DNA from: Arthrobacter sp. B3I4
Lineage (GTDB): Bacteria; Actinomycetota; Actinomycetes; Actinomycetales; Micrococcaceae
Assembly: GCF_030816855.1 (NCBI RefSeq)
Contig: NZ_JAUSYK010000001.1
Location: 3,100,001-3,164,000, forward strand
Reading direction: 5' to 3'
DNA: 64,000 nt
The notes beneath the pieces are model-generated. The model made no database searches. It was not told where the DNA came from and saw nothing but the letters and a program-made list of their open reading frames with translations. The position numbers and the translations under genes were made by a program. Of this stretch, positions 45,762 to 55,661 are shown piece after piece. The number at the start of each line of letters is the position of its first letter. Within the stretch, counting starts at the first letter, position 1.

Positions 45762-46207
45762 TGCCTGCTCCCTTCAGGTCTGGCGGCCAGCGCGCCGTCC
45801 AACCAGCTCCGCAGGGCGGCCGCCGGCGGTGCCCCTGCCTGCCGCGCCACGACCTTGCCGTCGATGATGACCAGCAGCGTGGGAATGGCCTGGACGTCGA
45901 AGCGCCGGGACAGCGCCGGGGACTTGTCCACATCGACCTTAACGAGCTTGATCGTGCCGGCACGATCCTGTGCCAGTTTCTCCAGTACCGGGCTGACCAT
46001 GCGGCAGGGGCCGCACCACGCCGCCCAGAAGTCCACCAGGGCCGGCACCGGGGACTGCTCCGCTACGGCGGCGAAGTCCGCATCGCCGGCGTCGGCAATC
46101 CAGGGCAGGTCCCGGCGGCATTTGCCGCAGCGGGGACGCCCGGCCGCGGCGGCAGGAACACGGTTCATCGCGCCACAATGGGAGCATTTGACCACGGCGG
46201 CGGTCAT
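45758..46207 (-). CDS. Thioredoxin with N-terminal zinc ribbon (TrxC type)
   Basis: 149 aa from the ATG at 46207; the frame is open further upstream. A zinc ribbon CSHC...CGKC lies at about 8-31, followed by the thioredoxin fold with the redox motif WCGPC (WAAWCGPCRMVSP) and the cis-Pro in AIPTLLVI. This is the thioredoxin-2 (TrxC-like) architecture, which in other bacteria reduces protein disulfides and is less dependent on thioredoxin reductase. Coupled to the Trypco1-like gene. Confidence 0.92.
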   Translation of the reverse strand: MTAAVVKCSHCGAMNRVPAAAAGRPRCGKCRRDLPWIADAGDADFAAVAEQSPVPALVDFWAAWCGPCRMVSPVLEKLAQDRAGTIKLVKVDVDKSPALSRRFDVQAIPTLLVIIDGKVVARQAGAPPAAALRSWLDGALAARPEGSRQ

Positions 46208-46331
46208 GGCGTCCCGCCGTCGTTCCGTCCGCCCGCAGTCATGACTCCATGGGACGCCCCGTCCCGCACCGGGCATAGGGTCCAAGGTCCCTGCCTACGG
46301 CAGGCCCGCTCAAGCACCCGGACCAGACGCA

Positions 46332-46363
46332 ACTGGCCGGCCCCGCAGACGGAACCGGCCAGT
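46332..46363 (-). terminator. Hairpin after rbfA
   Basis: Inverted repeat ACTGGCCGG (46332-46340) and CCGGCCAGT (46355-46363), 16 nt after the rbfA stop. No T run, so a terminator role is plausible only. Confidence 0.45.
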
Positions 46364-46378
46364 GCTGGTGCTGCAGAT

Positions 46379-46894
46379 TTACTTATTGGCGTCTTCGTCG
46401 AAGTCGTCGCCGGCGCTGAGGTCGCTGTCTTCTTCATCGAAGTCGTCTTCGTCAAGTTCGACGTCCTCGGGGATGTCGCTCTTGTACGGATCGGCGTCGC
46501 CGGCGTGCTTGGCGCTGGCTGCGAGGGCGGCCACTTCCGCGTCACGCTTCTTGGCCTCCCGGAGCAGTTCTTCGAGGTTCGAGGCCACCACCGGAATCTG
46601 GTCGGCGACGAACTCCAGGGTGGGGGTCAGCCGGACCGTGATGTTGCGGCCGACCTCCTGGCGCAGCACACCCTTGGCCTTCTCGAGCCCCTTGGCCGCA
46701 TCAGCCTGGGCGACGTCATCGCCGAACACGGTGTAGTAGATCGTGGCGTGCTGCAGGTCATTGGTCACCCGCGCATCGGTCACGGTAACGCCCTCCAGCC
46801 GGGGATCCTTCACCCTCCGACCCAAAGCCTCGGCGACCACAACCTTAATCCGCTGCGCCAACTTGGCAGCCCGTGCGGGATCAGCCATTTCCAC
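46379..46894 (-). CDS. rbfA: Ribosome-binding factor A
   Basis: 171 aa. Cold-shock 30S maturation factor. The KH-like core RAAKLAQRIKVVVAEALGRRVKDPRLEGVTVTDARVT is followed by the conserved P.L.F region (RLTPTLEFVAD). The C-terminal 45 residues are Asp/Glu-rich (acidic tail DVELDEDDFDEEDSD), common in actinobacteria. It lies directly downstream of infB, separated by the long inverted repeat at 46988-47104. Confidence 0.95.
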   Translation of the reverse strand: MEMADPARAAKLAQRIKVVVAEALGRRVKDPRLEGVTVTDARVTNDLQHATIYYTVFGDDVAQADAAKGLEKAKGVLRQEVGRNITVRLTPTLEFVADQIPVVASNLEELLREAKKRDAEVAALAASAKHAGDADPYKSDIPEDVELDEDDFDEEDSDLSAGDDFDEDANK

Positions 46895-46987
46895 TCCTAA
46901 AAAAATTTGGATGTACGACGTCGCAATGGCGACCGGTACACGCTTCAGTTAGTTGCCACGCGCCTAAGGCAAGCCTACGACGGTCTC

Positions 46988-47104
46988 CCGTTGGATTTTT
47001 CCGGCGGCCTGGGAGTGGCATCGGGCCTGTCGGAGCTGGGCGGCCGACGTCGTCAGACGTTGGCCGCCCAGCGCAGGGGCGGGGCCGCCGGAAAAATCCA
47101 ACGG
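46988..47104 (-). terminator. Long inverted repeat after infB (nested hairpins)
   Basis: A perfect 22-bp inverted repeat (46988-47009 with 47083-47104) encloses 73 nt that hold a second hairpin (GGGCGGCC with GGCCGCCC, about 47039-47070). The A/T part of the arms gives GGATTTTTCC. It starts 29 nt after the infB stop and probably terminates or processes the transcript before rbfA. Confidence 0.6.
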
Positions 47105-47132
47105 CCCCGCACCTTTGTAACGCTAGCTACGA

Positions 47133-50030
47133 CTAGACGCGCGGCTTCTCGCGCATCTCGAAGGTCTCGATGATGTCACCTTCGTTGATGTCGTTGTACG
47201 AGCCAAGACCGATACCACACTCGAAGTCCGTGCGGACCTCGGTGGCGTCGTCCTTGAAGCGCTTGAGCGTCTCGACGGCGAGGTTGTCACCGATGATCTT
47301 GCCGTCGCGGCTGATGCGGGCCTTCGCGTTGCGCCGGATAACACCGGAGCGGACGATCGAGCCTGCAATGTTGCCGAACTTGGAAGAACGGAACACTTCG
47401 CGGACCTCGGCGGTGCCAAGCTGGACCTCTTCGTACTCCGGCTTGAGCATGCCCTTGAGGGCTGCTTCGATGTCATCGATTGCTGCGTAGATGACGGAGT
47501 AGAAGCGCATGTCCACGCCTTCGCGGTCTGCCAGTTCGGCAACGCGCTCGGCGGGCTTGACGTTGAAGCCGATGATGACGGCGGAGTCGACAGTGGCCAG
47601 GTTGACGTCGTTCTGGGTGATCGCACCGACACCGCGGTGGATGACGCGGAGCTGGACGCCCTCGCCGACATCGATCTTGAGCAGCGCGTCTTCGAGGGCT
47701 TCCACGGCACCGGACACGTCACCCTTGAGGATGAGGTTGAGGGTGTCGATCTTGCCGTCCGCGACGGCCTGGTCGAAGTCTTCCAGGCTGATGCGCTTGC
47801 GGCGCTTGGCCAGGGCGGCGTTGCGGTCGGCAGCTTCACGCTTCTCGGCGATCTGGCGGGCGGTACGCTCGTCAGCGGTCACGAAGAAGGTGTCACCGGC
47901 GCGCGGGACGTTGGACAGACCCAGCACCTGCACGGGGCGGGACGGGCCTGCCTCGGTCAGGGCGCTGCCGTCGTCGTCGAACATAGCGCGGACGCGGCCG
48001 TGGGCCGTGCCTGCCACGATCGTGTCGCCGACGTGCAGCGTACCGGACTGGACCAGGACGGTAGCAACGGCACCGCGGCCCTTGTCGAGGTTGGCTTCGA
48101 TCGCGATACCGCGGGCGTCCTTGTTCGGGTTGGCGCGCATGTCCAGGGCGGCATCTGCGGTGAGCAGAACGGCCTCGAGCAGCTCGTCGATGTTGAGGTT
48201 CTGGCGGGCAGAGACCTCCACGAACATGGTGTCGCCACCGTACTCTTCCGGAACCAGTCCGTATTCGGTCAGCTGGCCGCGGACCTTCTCCGGGTTGGCG
48301 CCTTCCTTATCGATCTTGTTCACGGCCACGACGATTGGCACGTTGGCGGCCTGGGCGTGGTTGAGGGCTTCAACGGTCTGCGGCATAACGCCGTCGTCCG
48401 CTGCGACCACGAGGATGGCGATGTCGGTGACCTTCGCACCACGGGCACGCATGGCGGTGAACGCCTCGTGGCCCGGGGTGTCGATGAAGGTGATCTTGCG
48501 ATCTTCGCCTTCATGGTTGTGCGTGACCTGGTAGGCACCGATGTGCTGCGTGATGCCGCCGTGTTCGCCGGCCATGACGTCCGACTTGCGGATGGCGTCG
48601 AGCAGGCGGGTCTTACCGTGGTCGACGTGGCCCATGACGGTGACAACCGGAGGACGGGCCTCGAGTTCCTCGTCGCCTTCAGCTTCCAGCTCGGCCTCGA
48701 AGTCGATGTCGAAGCCGGAGAGCAGCTCGCGCTCCTCATCTTCCGGGGACACGACCTGGAGCTTGTAACCCAGCTCCTCGCCCAGCAGGGCAAAGGTCTC
48801 TTCATCCAAGGACTGGGTGGCAGTAGCCATTTCGCCGAGGTGGAAGAGCACGGTCACCAGTGCGGCCGGGTTCGCCTCGATCTTGTCGGCGAAGTCCGTG
48901 ATGGACGAGCCGCGGCGGAGCCGGACTACGGTGTTGCCGTCGCCGCGGGGTACGCTCACGCCGCCCAGCGACGGGGCACTCATCTGCTCAAGTTCCTGGC
49001 GCTTGGCACGCTTCGACTTGCGCTGCTTGCCGCGGCCTGCGCCGCCCTTACCGAAGGCACCCTGGGTGCCACCGCGACCGCGGCCACCCTTGCCGAAGCC
49101 ACCGCCGGCCGGAGCGCCGCCGCCTGCACCGGGACCGCCGGTGCCGGGAGCACCCGGGCGGCCCGGACCACGGCCACCGCCGCCGGGACGGCCAGCACCG
49201 GCAGGTGCGGGACGCTCGGTGCGGTTAGGCATCATGCCGGGAGTCGGACGGTTTCCGCCGGCTCCGGGACGGGCGCCGGGAGCACCGGCCGGACGCGGAG
49301 CACCCGGACGGGGACCACCGGCACCGGCTGCGGGACGGGGCCCACCGGGACGGGGACCACCGGCACCGGCTGCGGGACGGGGGCCGCCGGGGCGTTCGCC
49401 CTCGGTGCGGCTACCGCCCGGACGGGGCATGCCCTGGGAAGGTGCGAACGGGTTGTTGCCCGGGCGGGCAGGACGTTCGTTGTCGCCGCCGCGGCCGCGG
49501 GGCATGCCCTGCGACGTTGCGAACGGGTTGTTGCCCGGACGGGGACCGCCCGGACGCGCCGCGGAGCCGCCCTGGCGTGCCGGAGCAGCCGGGGTCTCAG
49601 CCTTGGGGGCCGGGCGTGCGCCGGGCTTGGCACCGGTGGACGGGCCAGCCGGAGCCGCTGCGGCGGGGGCCGCCGGAGCTTCTGCAGCCGGAGCGGCGGG
49701 CGCCGCTGCGGGTGCTTGGGCCGGAGCCGGTGCGGTAGGGGCGGCTGCGGCCGGAGCTGCAGCTGCGGGTTCGGCGGCCTTCGGCGCGGCCGGTGCCGGC
49801 GCGGGCGCCGGTCGGTTTGCTGCCGGGCTGGCCTGGGGGGCGGTCGCGGGAGCTTCGGTCTTCGAAGCGGCCGCGCCGGGGAAGGCGTTGCGGAGTTTCC
49901 GCACCACCGGAGCCTCAATGGTGGAAGAGGCAGAGCGAACGAATTCGCCCAGTTCCTGCAGTTTGGTTACTGCATCTTTGGAAGTAATACCGAGCTCTTT
50001 AGCAAGCTCATGTACGCGGACCTTGGCCAC
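47133..50030 (-). CDS. infB: Translation initiation factor IF-2
   Basis: 965 aa. N-terminal IF-2N helix ([20 protein letters not shown]) and a very long Ala/Pro/Gly-rich linker (about 60-330, with [11 protein letters not shown] and RPGNNPF repeats). The GTPase domain has G1 GHVDHGKT at about 466-473, G3 DTPGH, and G4 NKID, followed by domains II-IV. IF-2 brings initiator tRNA to the 30S subunit. The linker length is typical of actinobacteria; its DNA consists of many near-identical repeats, prone to length variation. It is in the rimP-nusA-ylxR-infB operon. Confidence 0.97.
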   Translation of the reverse strand: MAKVRVHELAKELGITSKDAVTKLQELGEFVRSASSTIEAPVVRKLRNAFPGAAASKTEAPATAPQASPAANRPAPAPAPAAPKAAEPAAAAPAAAAPTAPAPAQAPAAAPAAPAAEAPAAPAAAAPAGPSTGAKPGARPAPKAETPAAPARQGGSAARPGGPRPGNNPFATSQGMPRGRGGDNERPARPGNNPFAPSQGMPRPGGSRTEGERPGGPRPAAGAGGPRPGGPRPAAGAGGPRPGAPRPAGAPGARPGAGGNRPTPGMMPNRTERPAPAGAGRPGGGGRGPGRPGAPGTGGPGAGGGAPAGGGFGKGGRGRGGTQGAFGKGGAGRGKQRKSKRAKRQELEQMSAPSLGGVSVPRGDGNTVVRLRRGSSITDFADKIEANPAALVTVLFHLGEMATATQSLDEETFALLGEELGYKLQVVSPEDEERELLSGFDIDFEAELEAEGDEELEARPPVVTVMGHVDHGKTRLLDAIRKSDVMAGEHGGITQHIGAYQVTHNHEGEDRKITFIDTPGHEAFTAMRARGAKVTDIAILVVAADDGVMPQTVEALNHAQAANVPIVVAVNKIDKEGANPEKVRGQLTEYGLVPEEYGGDTMFVEVSARQNLNIDELLEAVLLTADAALDMRANPNKDARGIAIEANLDKGRGAVATVLVQSGTLHVGDTIVAGTAHGRVRAMFDDDGSALTEAGPSRPVQVLGLSNVPRAGDTFFVTADERTARQIAEKREAADRNAALAKRRKRISLEDFDQAVADGKIDTLNLILKGDVSGAVEALEDALLKIDVGEGVQLRVIHRGVGAITQNDVNLATVDSAVIIGFNVKPAERVAELADREGVDMRFYSVIYAAIDDIEAALKGMLKPEYEEVQLGTAEVREVFRSSKFGNIAGSIVRSGVIRRNAKARISRDGKIIGDNLAVETLKRFKDDATEVRTDFECGIGLGSYNDINEGDIIETFEMREKPRV

Positions 50031-50182
50031 ATTTCTCCTGTCTCGGTCCGCACCGAGCCAGGCACGAACCGTCTACTTCTTACTGCGGGCCTCCGCCGCG
50101 TGTGCAGCTGAAAGGCCCATTGCAGAGCGCAACAAAGTTGTCATCGTTGCGCACTCATCGCTGGGAACTCATCGGGTTTCCA

Positions 50183-50551
50183 TCAGTTTTCTGACCCGCT
50201 TTCAGGTTGGACGGTTGTTGCTGCGGCCACCGGAGTGTCCACTGCTTGTGTGCCTGCCAGAATCCGGCGTTCGACGTCGGCAGTTCCCGAGGCGCCGTTG
50301 AGGGCGCGTCCGAACGCTCGACGTTTAACCGCCAGTGCCAGGCACTTTTCGCTGGGGTGCAGCCATGCCCCCCTGCCAGCCATCCGGCGTCGTTCATCCA
50401 CCACGACAGCGGATGTTCCGCTGGCATCGGCGACGAGCCGGAGTAACTCCGACCGCAGACCCTTCTTCCGGCATCCAATACAGGTGCGCTCCGGCTGATT
50501 CCCGAGGTGTTGCACTTCTGCCACTACGAGTATCTTCCTGCCAGTACGCAT
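50183..50551 (-). CDS. ylxR: YlxR-type RNA-binding protein (DUF448)
   Basis: 122 aa from the ATG at 50551 (the frame is open to 50599; a shorter GTG start is also possible). The family core is RTCIGCRKKG..SELLRLV...RRMAGRGAWLHPSEKCLALAVKRRAF. YlxR proteins are nucleoid/RNA-associated regulators found between nusA and infB. The 152 bp between it and infB contain no further gene. Confidence 0.88.
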   Translation of the reverse strand: MRTGRKILVVAEVQHLGNQPERTCIGCRKKGLRSELLRLVADASGTSAVVVDERRRMAGRGAWLHPSEKCLALAVKRRAFGRALNGASGTADVERRILAGTQAVDTPVAAATTVQPESGSEN

Positions 50552-50726
50552 CTGCGGGCCCGCCGGCGTCGGGCCACGGGGGCGGACGAGATGGGGCACG
50601 CGGATACCGGCCGTTAGGCGCGGTCATGTCCATTCTAGCCCCTCCGGCGCCTGACCCCCGAAACGAGGGGCAGGCCAAGCCGGCGGAGGCCGGCAACGCA
50701 GGTGCCGGCGAACGGCTCCTGCGTAA

Positions 50727-51707
50727 CTACTTGTCGCGGTTCTCCGCCGCGTCCGAGACGATGTCAATCCGCCAGCCGGTGAGCTTGGCTGCCAGGCGGG
50801 CGTTCTGGCCTTCCTTGCCGATCGCCAGCGACAGCTGGTAGTCGGGCACGACGACGCGGGCGGACCGGGTGGCCTCGTCCGTGATCGTGACCGAATTCAC
50901 GCGCGACGGCGAGAGCGCGCTGGCGATGAACGTGGCCGGATCGTCGCTGTAGTCGACGATGTCGATCTTTTCGTCGTTCAGCTCGGTCATCACAGCCCGG
51001 ACCCGGGATCCCATCTCACCGATGCAGGCGCCCTTGGCGTTCACCCCGGGAACGTTCGGCTTGACCGCGATCTTGCTGCGGTGGCCGGCTTCGCGGGCCA
51101 GCGCCACGATTTCGACCGAGCGGTCGGCGATCTCGGGAACTTCCAGCTCGAAGAGTTTGCGGACCAGCCCGGGGTGGGACCGGGACAGCGTGATGGACGG
51201 ACCCTTGGTGCCGCGGTGTACGTCGATCACAAAGGCGCGGAGCCGGTTGCCGTGGGTGTACTTCTCACCGGGAACCTGCTCCGGCGGCGGCAGCAGCGCC
51301 TCCACCGTTCCAAGGTTGACCTGGATCATGTGCGGGTTGTTGCCCTGCTGGATGGTGCCGGCGACCAGTTCGCCCTCGCGGCCCTTGAACTGGCCCAGCA
51401 CGTTGTCGTCTTCCGCGTCGCGCAGGCGCTGCAGAATGATCTGGCGTGCGGTGCTCGCCGCGATCCGGCCGAAGCCGGCCGGGGTGTCCTCGAACTCGCC
51501 GATCGGCGCGCCGTCGTCGTCGATCTCGGTGGCCCAGATGGTCACGTGGCCGCTCTTGCGGTCCAGCTCGGCGCGGGCCTTCTCGAACGCCCCGGGCGTC
51601 TTGTGGTAGGCCACCAGCAGGGCCTGCTCGATGGTCGGAATCAGGAGATCCAGCGGGATTTCGCGCTCACGCTCCAGGAGTCTCAGTGCGCTCATGTCAA
51701 TATCCAT
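50727..51707 (-). CDS. nusA: Transcription termination/antitermination factor NusA
   Basis: 326 aa, the short actinobacterial form without the E. coli C-terminal repeats. N-terminal RNAP-binding part ([19 protein letters not shown]), S1 domain ([18 protein letters not shown]), KH1 and KH2 ([55 protein letters not shown]). Its ATG shares one base with the rimP stop (TAATG), the normal coupling. Confidence 0.96.
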   Translation of the reverse strand: MDIDMSALRLLEREREIPLDLLIPTIEQALLVAYHKTPGAFEKARAELDRKSGHVTIWATEIDDDGAPIGEFEDTPAGFGRIAASTARQIILQRLRDAEDDNVLGQFKGREGELVAGTIQQGNNPHMIQVNLGTVEALLPPPEQVPGEKYTHGNRLRAFVIDVHRGTKGPSITLSRSHPGLVRKLFELEVPEIADRSVEIVALAREAGHRSKIAVKPNVPGVNAKGACIGEMGSRVRAVMTELNDEKIDIVDYSDDPATFIASALSPSRVNSVTITDEATRSARVVVPDYQLSLAIGKEGQNARLAAKLTGWRIDIVSDAAENRDK

Positions 51708-52321
51708 TAGGCCTCCTCGGAAGGTCCATTGTCGTTCTCCAGACCGGCCTCTTCGAGGTGGCTGAACTCTATTTCGACTTTTCCGCTGCGGATCCTGTCG
51801 AAAGGAAGCTTGACGGGGTCGCCCTGCTTGGGCTTCATTCCCTTTTTGACGGCCAGTTCCGGGATCAGCGTTACGCCGCCGTCGTCGACGGACTGGATCC
51901 GCCCGGTGACGTTTTCACCCTGGATGACCTTGACAGTGACAAGGCGTCCGCGGGCGCGGTGCCAGTGCCGCTGCTCGGTGAGCGGCCGGCCGACGCCGGG
52001 CGAGGACACCTCAAGGTCGTAGGGGCGAGAGTCGGTGCTCGGATCGCCGTCCAGGATGTCGGAAAGGGTCTTGGAGATCTCGGCGATGACGTCCAGGCTG
52101 ACGCCCCCGGTTTCCTCCTGAGGGAGGTCCACGACAACGTGGACCACGCGGTTGGCGCCGGCGACGTGAATGGAAACGTCCTCCAGATACAGCCGGTTGG
52201 CCAGGACTGCAGGCTCAAGGAGCGCGTGCAGGCGCTCGGCCTCCAGGTTGTGAGCGGAGGCGGCGTCAGCCTTCCCCGTCCCGGTCCGGTCTGTCGAAGT
52301 CGTGGCTTCTGCGTTGGTCAT
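51707..52321 (-). CDS. rimP: Ribosome maturation factor RimP
   Basis: 204 aa. 30S assembly factor. The N-terminal alpha/beta domain has [33 protein letters not shown] and the characteristic [15 protein letters not shown]. The C-terminal SH3-like domain follows ([20 protein letters not shown]). First gene of the rimP-nusA-ylxR-infB block; divergent from the DUF4439 gene with 62 bp between. Confidence 0.95.
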   Translation of the reverse strand: MTNAEATTSTDRTGTGKADAASAHNLEAERLHALLEPAVLANRLYLEDVSIHVAGANRVVHVVVDLPQEETGGVSLDVIAEISKTLSDILDGDPSTDSRPYDLEVSSPGVGRPLTEQRHWHRARGRLVTVKVIQGENVTGRIQSVDDGGVTLIPELAVKKGMKPKQGDPVKLPFDRIRSGKVEIEFSHLEEAGLENDNGPSEEA

Positions 52322-52383
52322 GATGCCGCCCGCCTCCCATTAGATGATGTTGTGTCTACTAGCCTAGCGATATTCCCGGCGCC

Positions 52384-53679
52384 GTGGTGCACTCGTGTTC
52401 CGCAGCCGGCATGGCACCATGGTTTGTTGTGAACGAGGACAGCGGGGACGAACGACGGCGGACCAGCTTGCCTCGGCATCTCCCCCGAATCGCGCTCCTT
52501 GTCTGCCTCGCCCTTGTTATCGTCAGCCTCGGCATGGTGCTGCGGCCCGGGAATCCGGCGGAACCGGAGCAACCGTCCGCGTCTGAGCGCTTCCGTGCCG
52601 CCGCACTGACTGAGGCCCTGCGGCTGCGGACCGCCGCCGAGCAGCTGGGCGGCGCACCTGGCGCGACAGCTGTTCCCCCGGCTCTCCCCCCGGCCACCGA
52701 GGCCGCTCGGCCGGCAGTGGCCACAACTGTGACTTTGCTGACAACCCAGGCCCGGGCGCTGCTGCGCCCTGACCCGGCTGCGTCGCCGCCCGCGCCCGGC
52801 GCATCGGGCGCGACGGGTTCAACGGGCGCGACGGGCACGACGGGCACGACGGGCGCATCGGGCGCGACGGCGGCAGCGGCTCCTGCCGCCCCGGCCACGG
52901 CCACCGTGCTGGCAGCGGACCTTGCAGGCAGTGGGCGCCAGCGACTCGCCGACGCAGCCTCGGCTGACGGCGGGATGGCAAGGTTGCTGGCCGCCGTCGG
53001 AACTGCCCAACTGCTTCAATCATCTGCCCTTGCCCGGGCGGCCGGCGCCCCGGACCCGGCCGCGGGCTTGCCGGATATTGGCATACCGGAAACTGGCTTG
53101 CCGGGCGCCGGCCCCGACGCCAGCGCGTCCGCTCCGGCCGCCTCGGCCGGGGCCCTGCCCTGCCCTTCGGAACCCGCATCGCCGTCGGGCGCTTCTGCTG
53201 CCGGCGGCACCCCCGCGGCCGGGACCTCCGCGGGAGGCACCGCGGATCTGCCCGGCGCCCTGGCGGCAGTGATCAGCACCGAACTGGAAACCGTCTACGG
53301 CTATCAGGTGGCGTTGACCCGCCTTGACGGCGGCCCCGCCAAAACCGCCGCCGAGCAACTTGCCCGGCACGAGGCGCTTGTCGCCGCCGCGGAGTCCCTG
53401 GGCAGGGCGCACTGCGCGCGCGTCCCGCCCCGGGAGGCCGGTTACGCCTTGGAGCAGGGGTTCCTCGCCTCCCCCGGTCCCGCCTTGGCGGCGCTTGAGA
53501 CCGCGTCGCTGAACGCCTACGGCGACCTGGTGGCGCTCAGTGACGGCGACGTCCGGCAATGGGCCATGGCGGGGCTGGTTGGGGCCGCCCGCCGGGCCGC
53601 GCTCTGTGGTGGAACGCCCGGGCCCTTGCCGGGGCTGGCCGCCGATCCGGCGTCGTTCCCCAGCCTGCCCGCGGGCTGA
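52384..53679 (+). CDS. DUF4439-domain membrane protein
   Basis: 431 aa. One transmembrane segment near residue 40 (IALLVCLALVIVSLGMVL), preceded by an Arg-rich cytoplasmic stretch. A start at 52414 or 52429 would also fit. An Ala/Pro-rich extracytoplasmic linker follows, with a GATGTTGTTGASGATG collagen-like stretch encoded by 9-bp repeats (about 52805-52870). The C-terminal DUF4439 ferritin-like helical bundle spans about 290-415 (TELETVYGYQVALTRL, LETASLNAYGDLVAL). Family function unknown; it normally lies next to rimP in actinobacteria. Confidence 0.82.
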   Translation: MVHSCSAAGMAPWFVVNEDSGDERRRTSLPRHLPRIALLVCLALVIVSLGMVLRPGNPAEPEQPSASERFRAAALTEALRLRTAAEQLGGAPGATAVPPALPPATEAARPAVATTVTLLTTQARALLRPDPAASPPAPGASGATGSTGATGTTGTTGASGATAAAAPAAPATATVLAADLAGSGRQRLADAASADGGMARLLAAVGTAQLLQSSALARAAGAPDPAAGLPDIGIPETGLPGAGPDASASAPAASAGALPCPSEPASPSGASAAGGTPAAGTSAGGTADLPGALAAVISTELETVYGYQVALTRLDGGPAKTAAEQLARHEALVAAAESLGRAHCARVPPREAGYALEQGFLASPGPALAALETASLNAYGDLVALSDGDVRQWAMAGLVGAARRAALCGGTPGPLPGLAADPASFPSLPAG

Positions 53680-53826
53680 CCTGCACTCTGCCGGCGGGCG
53701 GACCGGCACCCCGCCGGTCCGGGCGCGCCCGCTCCGGTCCGGATCCCGCCGCCGGGGAAGGTCCGGCTTACCTTGCTTAGCCTTCCTATACTGGCCAGCC
53801 GGCAGGGGTGGTGGTTTGCTGTAGCC
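53680..53826 (+). promoter_or_regulatory. Promoter region of the VIT1-type gene
   Basis: 147 bp. TATACT at 53787-53792 is a good -10 hexamer about 35 nt before the ATG. Overlapping upstream, CTTACCTTGCTTAGCCTTCC contains two AGG(T/C)TAAG-like direct half-sites on the opposite strand, loosely recalling iron boxes; the match is weak. Confidence 0.35.
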
Positions 53827-54558
53827 ATGGATATCGCCGGGGCAGCAGCCTTTCATGACAACGAGCCGCATCACAACGACATTGCGCACCGGCTGAACTG
53901 GCTGCGCGCCGGTGTGCTGGGCGCCAACGACGGCATCGTCTCGGTCGCCGCCATTGTGGTCGGTGTCGCGGGCGTCACCACGGATTCGGGACCCATTCTT
54001 ATTGCGGGCGCCGCCGGCGTGGTCGGCGGTGCCATCTCAATGGCACTGGGTGAGTATGTCTCGGTCAGCAGCCAGAAGGACAGCCAGCAGGCGTTGATCG
54101 AGAAGGAACGCCGCGAACTGGCCGAGGAGCCCGAAGAGGAACTGGCCGAACTGGCCGCGATCTACCAGGGCAAGGGCCTCAGCGCGGAAACCGCGCAGCA
54201 GGTCGCCACGGAACTGACCGCGCACGATGCCCTCGGCGCGCACCTGTCGGCCGAGCTGCACATTGATGAGACAGACATCGTCAGCCCCTGGCACGCGGCC
54301 TTTGCCTCGGCCATCGCCTTCCTGGTCGGCGCCATCCTGCCGATGCTGGCCATCCTGCTGCCGCCGGAAAACATCCGCGTTCCGCTCACGTTCGTGGCCG
54401 TGCTCGTGGCCCTGGCCGCAACCGGAGCCATCGGCGCCTGGATCGGCGGCGGCTCAAAGATGAAGGCGGCCATCCGGGTGGTGATCGGCGGCGCCGCGGC
54501 ACTCGTGGCGACCTTCCTGATCGGCAGCTGGCTTGGCGCCAGCGGCATCACCGCCTGA
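53827..54558 (+). CDS. VIT1/CCC1-family iron/manganese transporter
   Basis: 243 aa from ATG 53827. Five membrane segments in the family arrangement: an N-terminal pair with RAGVLGANDGIVSVAAIVVGVAG, then GAISMALGEYVSVSSQKD. A cytosolic helical metal-binding domain is rich in Glu (about 100-165, RRELAEEPEEELAELA), followed by three C-terminal segments (AFLVGAILPMLAILL). Plant and yeast relatives move Fe2+/Mn2+ out of the cytosol. The bacterial substrate is probably Fe or Mn. Confidence 0.9.
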   Translation: MDIAGAAAFHDNEPHHNDIAHRLNWLRAGVLGANDGIVSVAAIVVGVAGVTTDSGPILIAGAAGVVGGAISMALGEYVSVSSQKDSQQALIEKERRELAEEPEEELAELAAIYQGKGLSAETAQQVATELTAHDALGAHLSAELHIDETDIVSPWHAAFASAIAFLVGAILPMLAILLPPENIRVPLTFVAVLVALAATGAIGAWIGGGSKMKAAIRVVIGGAAALVATFLIGSWLGASGITA

Positions 54559-54585
54559 CCCGCGGCAGCTACTACGCTGGGACCG

Positions 54586-55641
54586 ATGACTTCACCGCCA
54601 GCCATTCCGATTCCGCCCGCGCTCACCCGCCGTTACACAGCGCGTGCCGAGGGCCGGTCCTGGCTGGCGTCGCTCCCCCGGCTGATTGAACGCTGCCTGG
54701 AGCAGTGGCAGCTCGTCGCCGACCTGGCGCCGGGCAGCCAGCCGTGGAGCGGCCAGGGCGCCGTCGTGGTTCCGGTCCAAAGGAAGACGTGCGACGGCGA
54801 CCGGGACGCACCGGGGACCGCGACGGCGGCACTGAAGATCGCTTACCCGCATGAGGAGGCGCTCCAGGAGCGCCAGGCCCTCCTGCTGTGGTCCGGGATC
54901 GGCGCGGTGCAGGTGCTGGGCGCCGATCCGGACGCCGGTGCCCTTCTGCTGGAACGGCTGGATGCCGGACGTTCGTTGCAGGACGTGCCGCTGGACACCG
55001 CGGCGGAGATCTGGGGCGGCCTGGTCCGCCAGCTGAGCCTGCTGCCGGACGGCCGTCCGGAGTGGAGTGAGTTCGATTCGGTGGCGGCACGCGCCGAGCG
55101 GTGGAGTGACGAACTTCCGGAGAGCTGGGAGCGGCTGGGCCGGCCCTTCCCCCGCTGGCTGCTCGAGGCGGCCCTGGAGGTCTGCCAGACCCGGGGCGCC
55201 GTCGGCCGGCGGTCCGGCACCGATGTGCTGGTACACGCCGACCTGCACTTCCAGAACGTCCTCGCCCTTGCCGGCGGGCCCGCCCTTCCCGGCGGCTACA
55301 AGGCGATCGACCCGCAACCGGCGGTCGGCGAAGCCGAGTTCGCGGTGGCGCCGCTGCTGTGGAACCGGCTGGCGGAACTGCCGTCCGCCGGCGCGGGCCC
55401 GGCCCTGCTGCAGCGCTGCCGGGACTTCAGCGCGGCTGCAGGACTTGACGGTGAGATCGCACGGCAGTGGGCGCTGGCGCGGGAGGTAGACAATGCCTTG
55501 GAGTACGCCGCCGAGGGCCGCGACGGCGACCTGGTCCGGTCGCTGTGGGTAGCCAGCACCCTGGCCAGCAACACTCTTCCGCAGCTGCCGCAGCCCTCCG
55601 AGCTGCCGGCGCCGGCGGAAACCGCTCACCGGCCTGGCTGA
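54586..55641 (+). CDS. Aminoglycoside/hydroxyurea-type phosphotransferase
   Basis: 351 aa. The kinase-fold catalytic loop LVHADLHFQNVLAL and the Mg2+-binding segment YKAIDPQPAVGEAEFAVAPLLWNR match the APH(6)/hydroxyurea phosphotransferase family. An N-lobe glycine/lysine region is AALKIAYP. Whether it confers resistance is unknown; many chromosomal members act on other small molecules. It starts 27 bp after the transporter gene. Confidence 0.85.
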   Translation: MTSPPAIPIPPALTRRYTARAEGRSWLASLPRLIERCLEQWQLVADLAPGSQPWSGQGAVVVPVQRKTCDGDRDAPGTATAALKIAYPHEEALQERQALLLWSGIGAVQVLGADPDAGALLLERLDAGRSLQDVPLDTAAEIWGGLVRQLSLLPDGRPEWSEFDSVAARAERWSDELPESWERLGRPFPRWLLEAALEVCQTRGAVGRRSGTDVLVHADLHFQNVLALAGGPALPGGYKAIDPQPAVGEAEFAVAPLLWNRLAELPSAGAGPALLQRCRDFSAAAGLDGEIARQWALAREVDNALEYAAEGRDGDLVRSLWVASTLASNTLPQLPQPSELPAPAETAHRPG

Positions 55642-55661
55642 GCCCCGGGCTAACCCCCGAC

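Noticed and set aside
47637..50111. Long plus-strand ORF (824 codons) opposite infB
   Set aside because: Antisense to the repetitive Ala/Pro/Gly linker of infB; the Gly/Thr/Arg repeats are the complement of that linker.
53765..53786. Iron-box (DtxR/IdeR) operator before the VIT1-type gene
   Set aside because: The half-sites are direct rather than inverted and match the consensus poorly.
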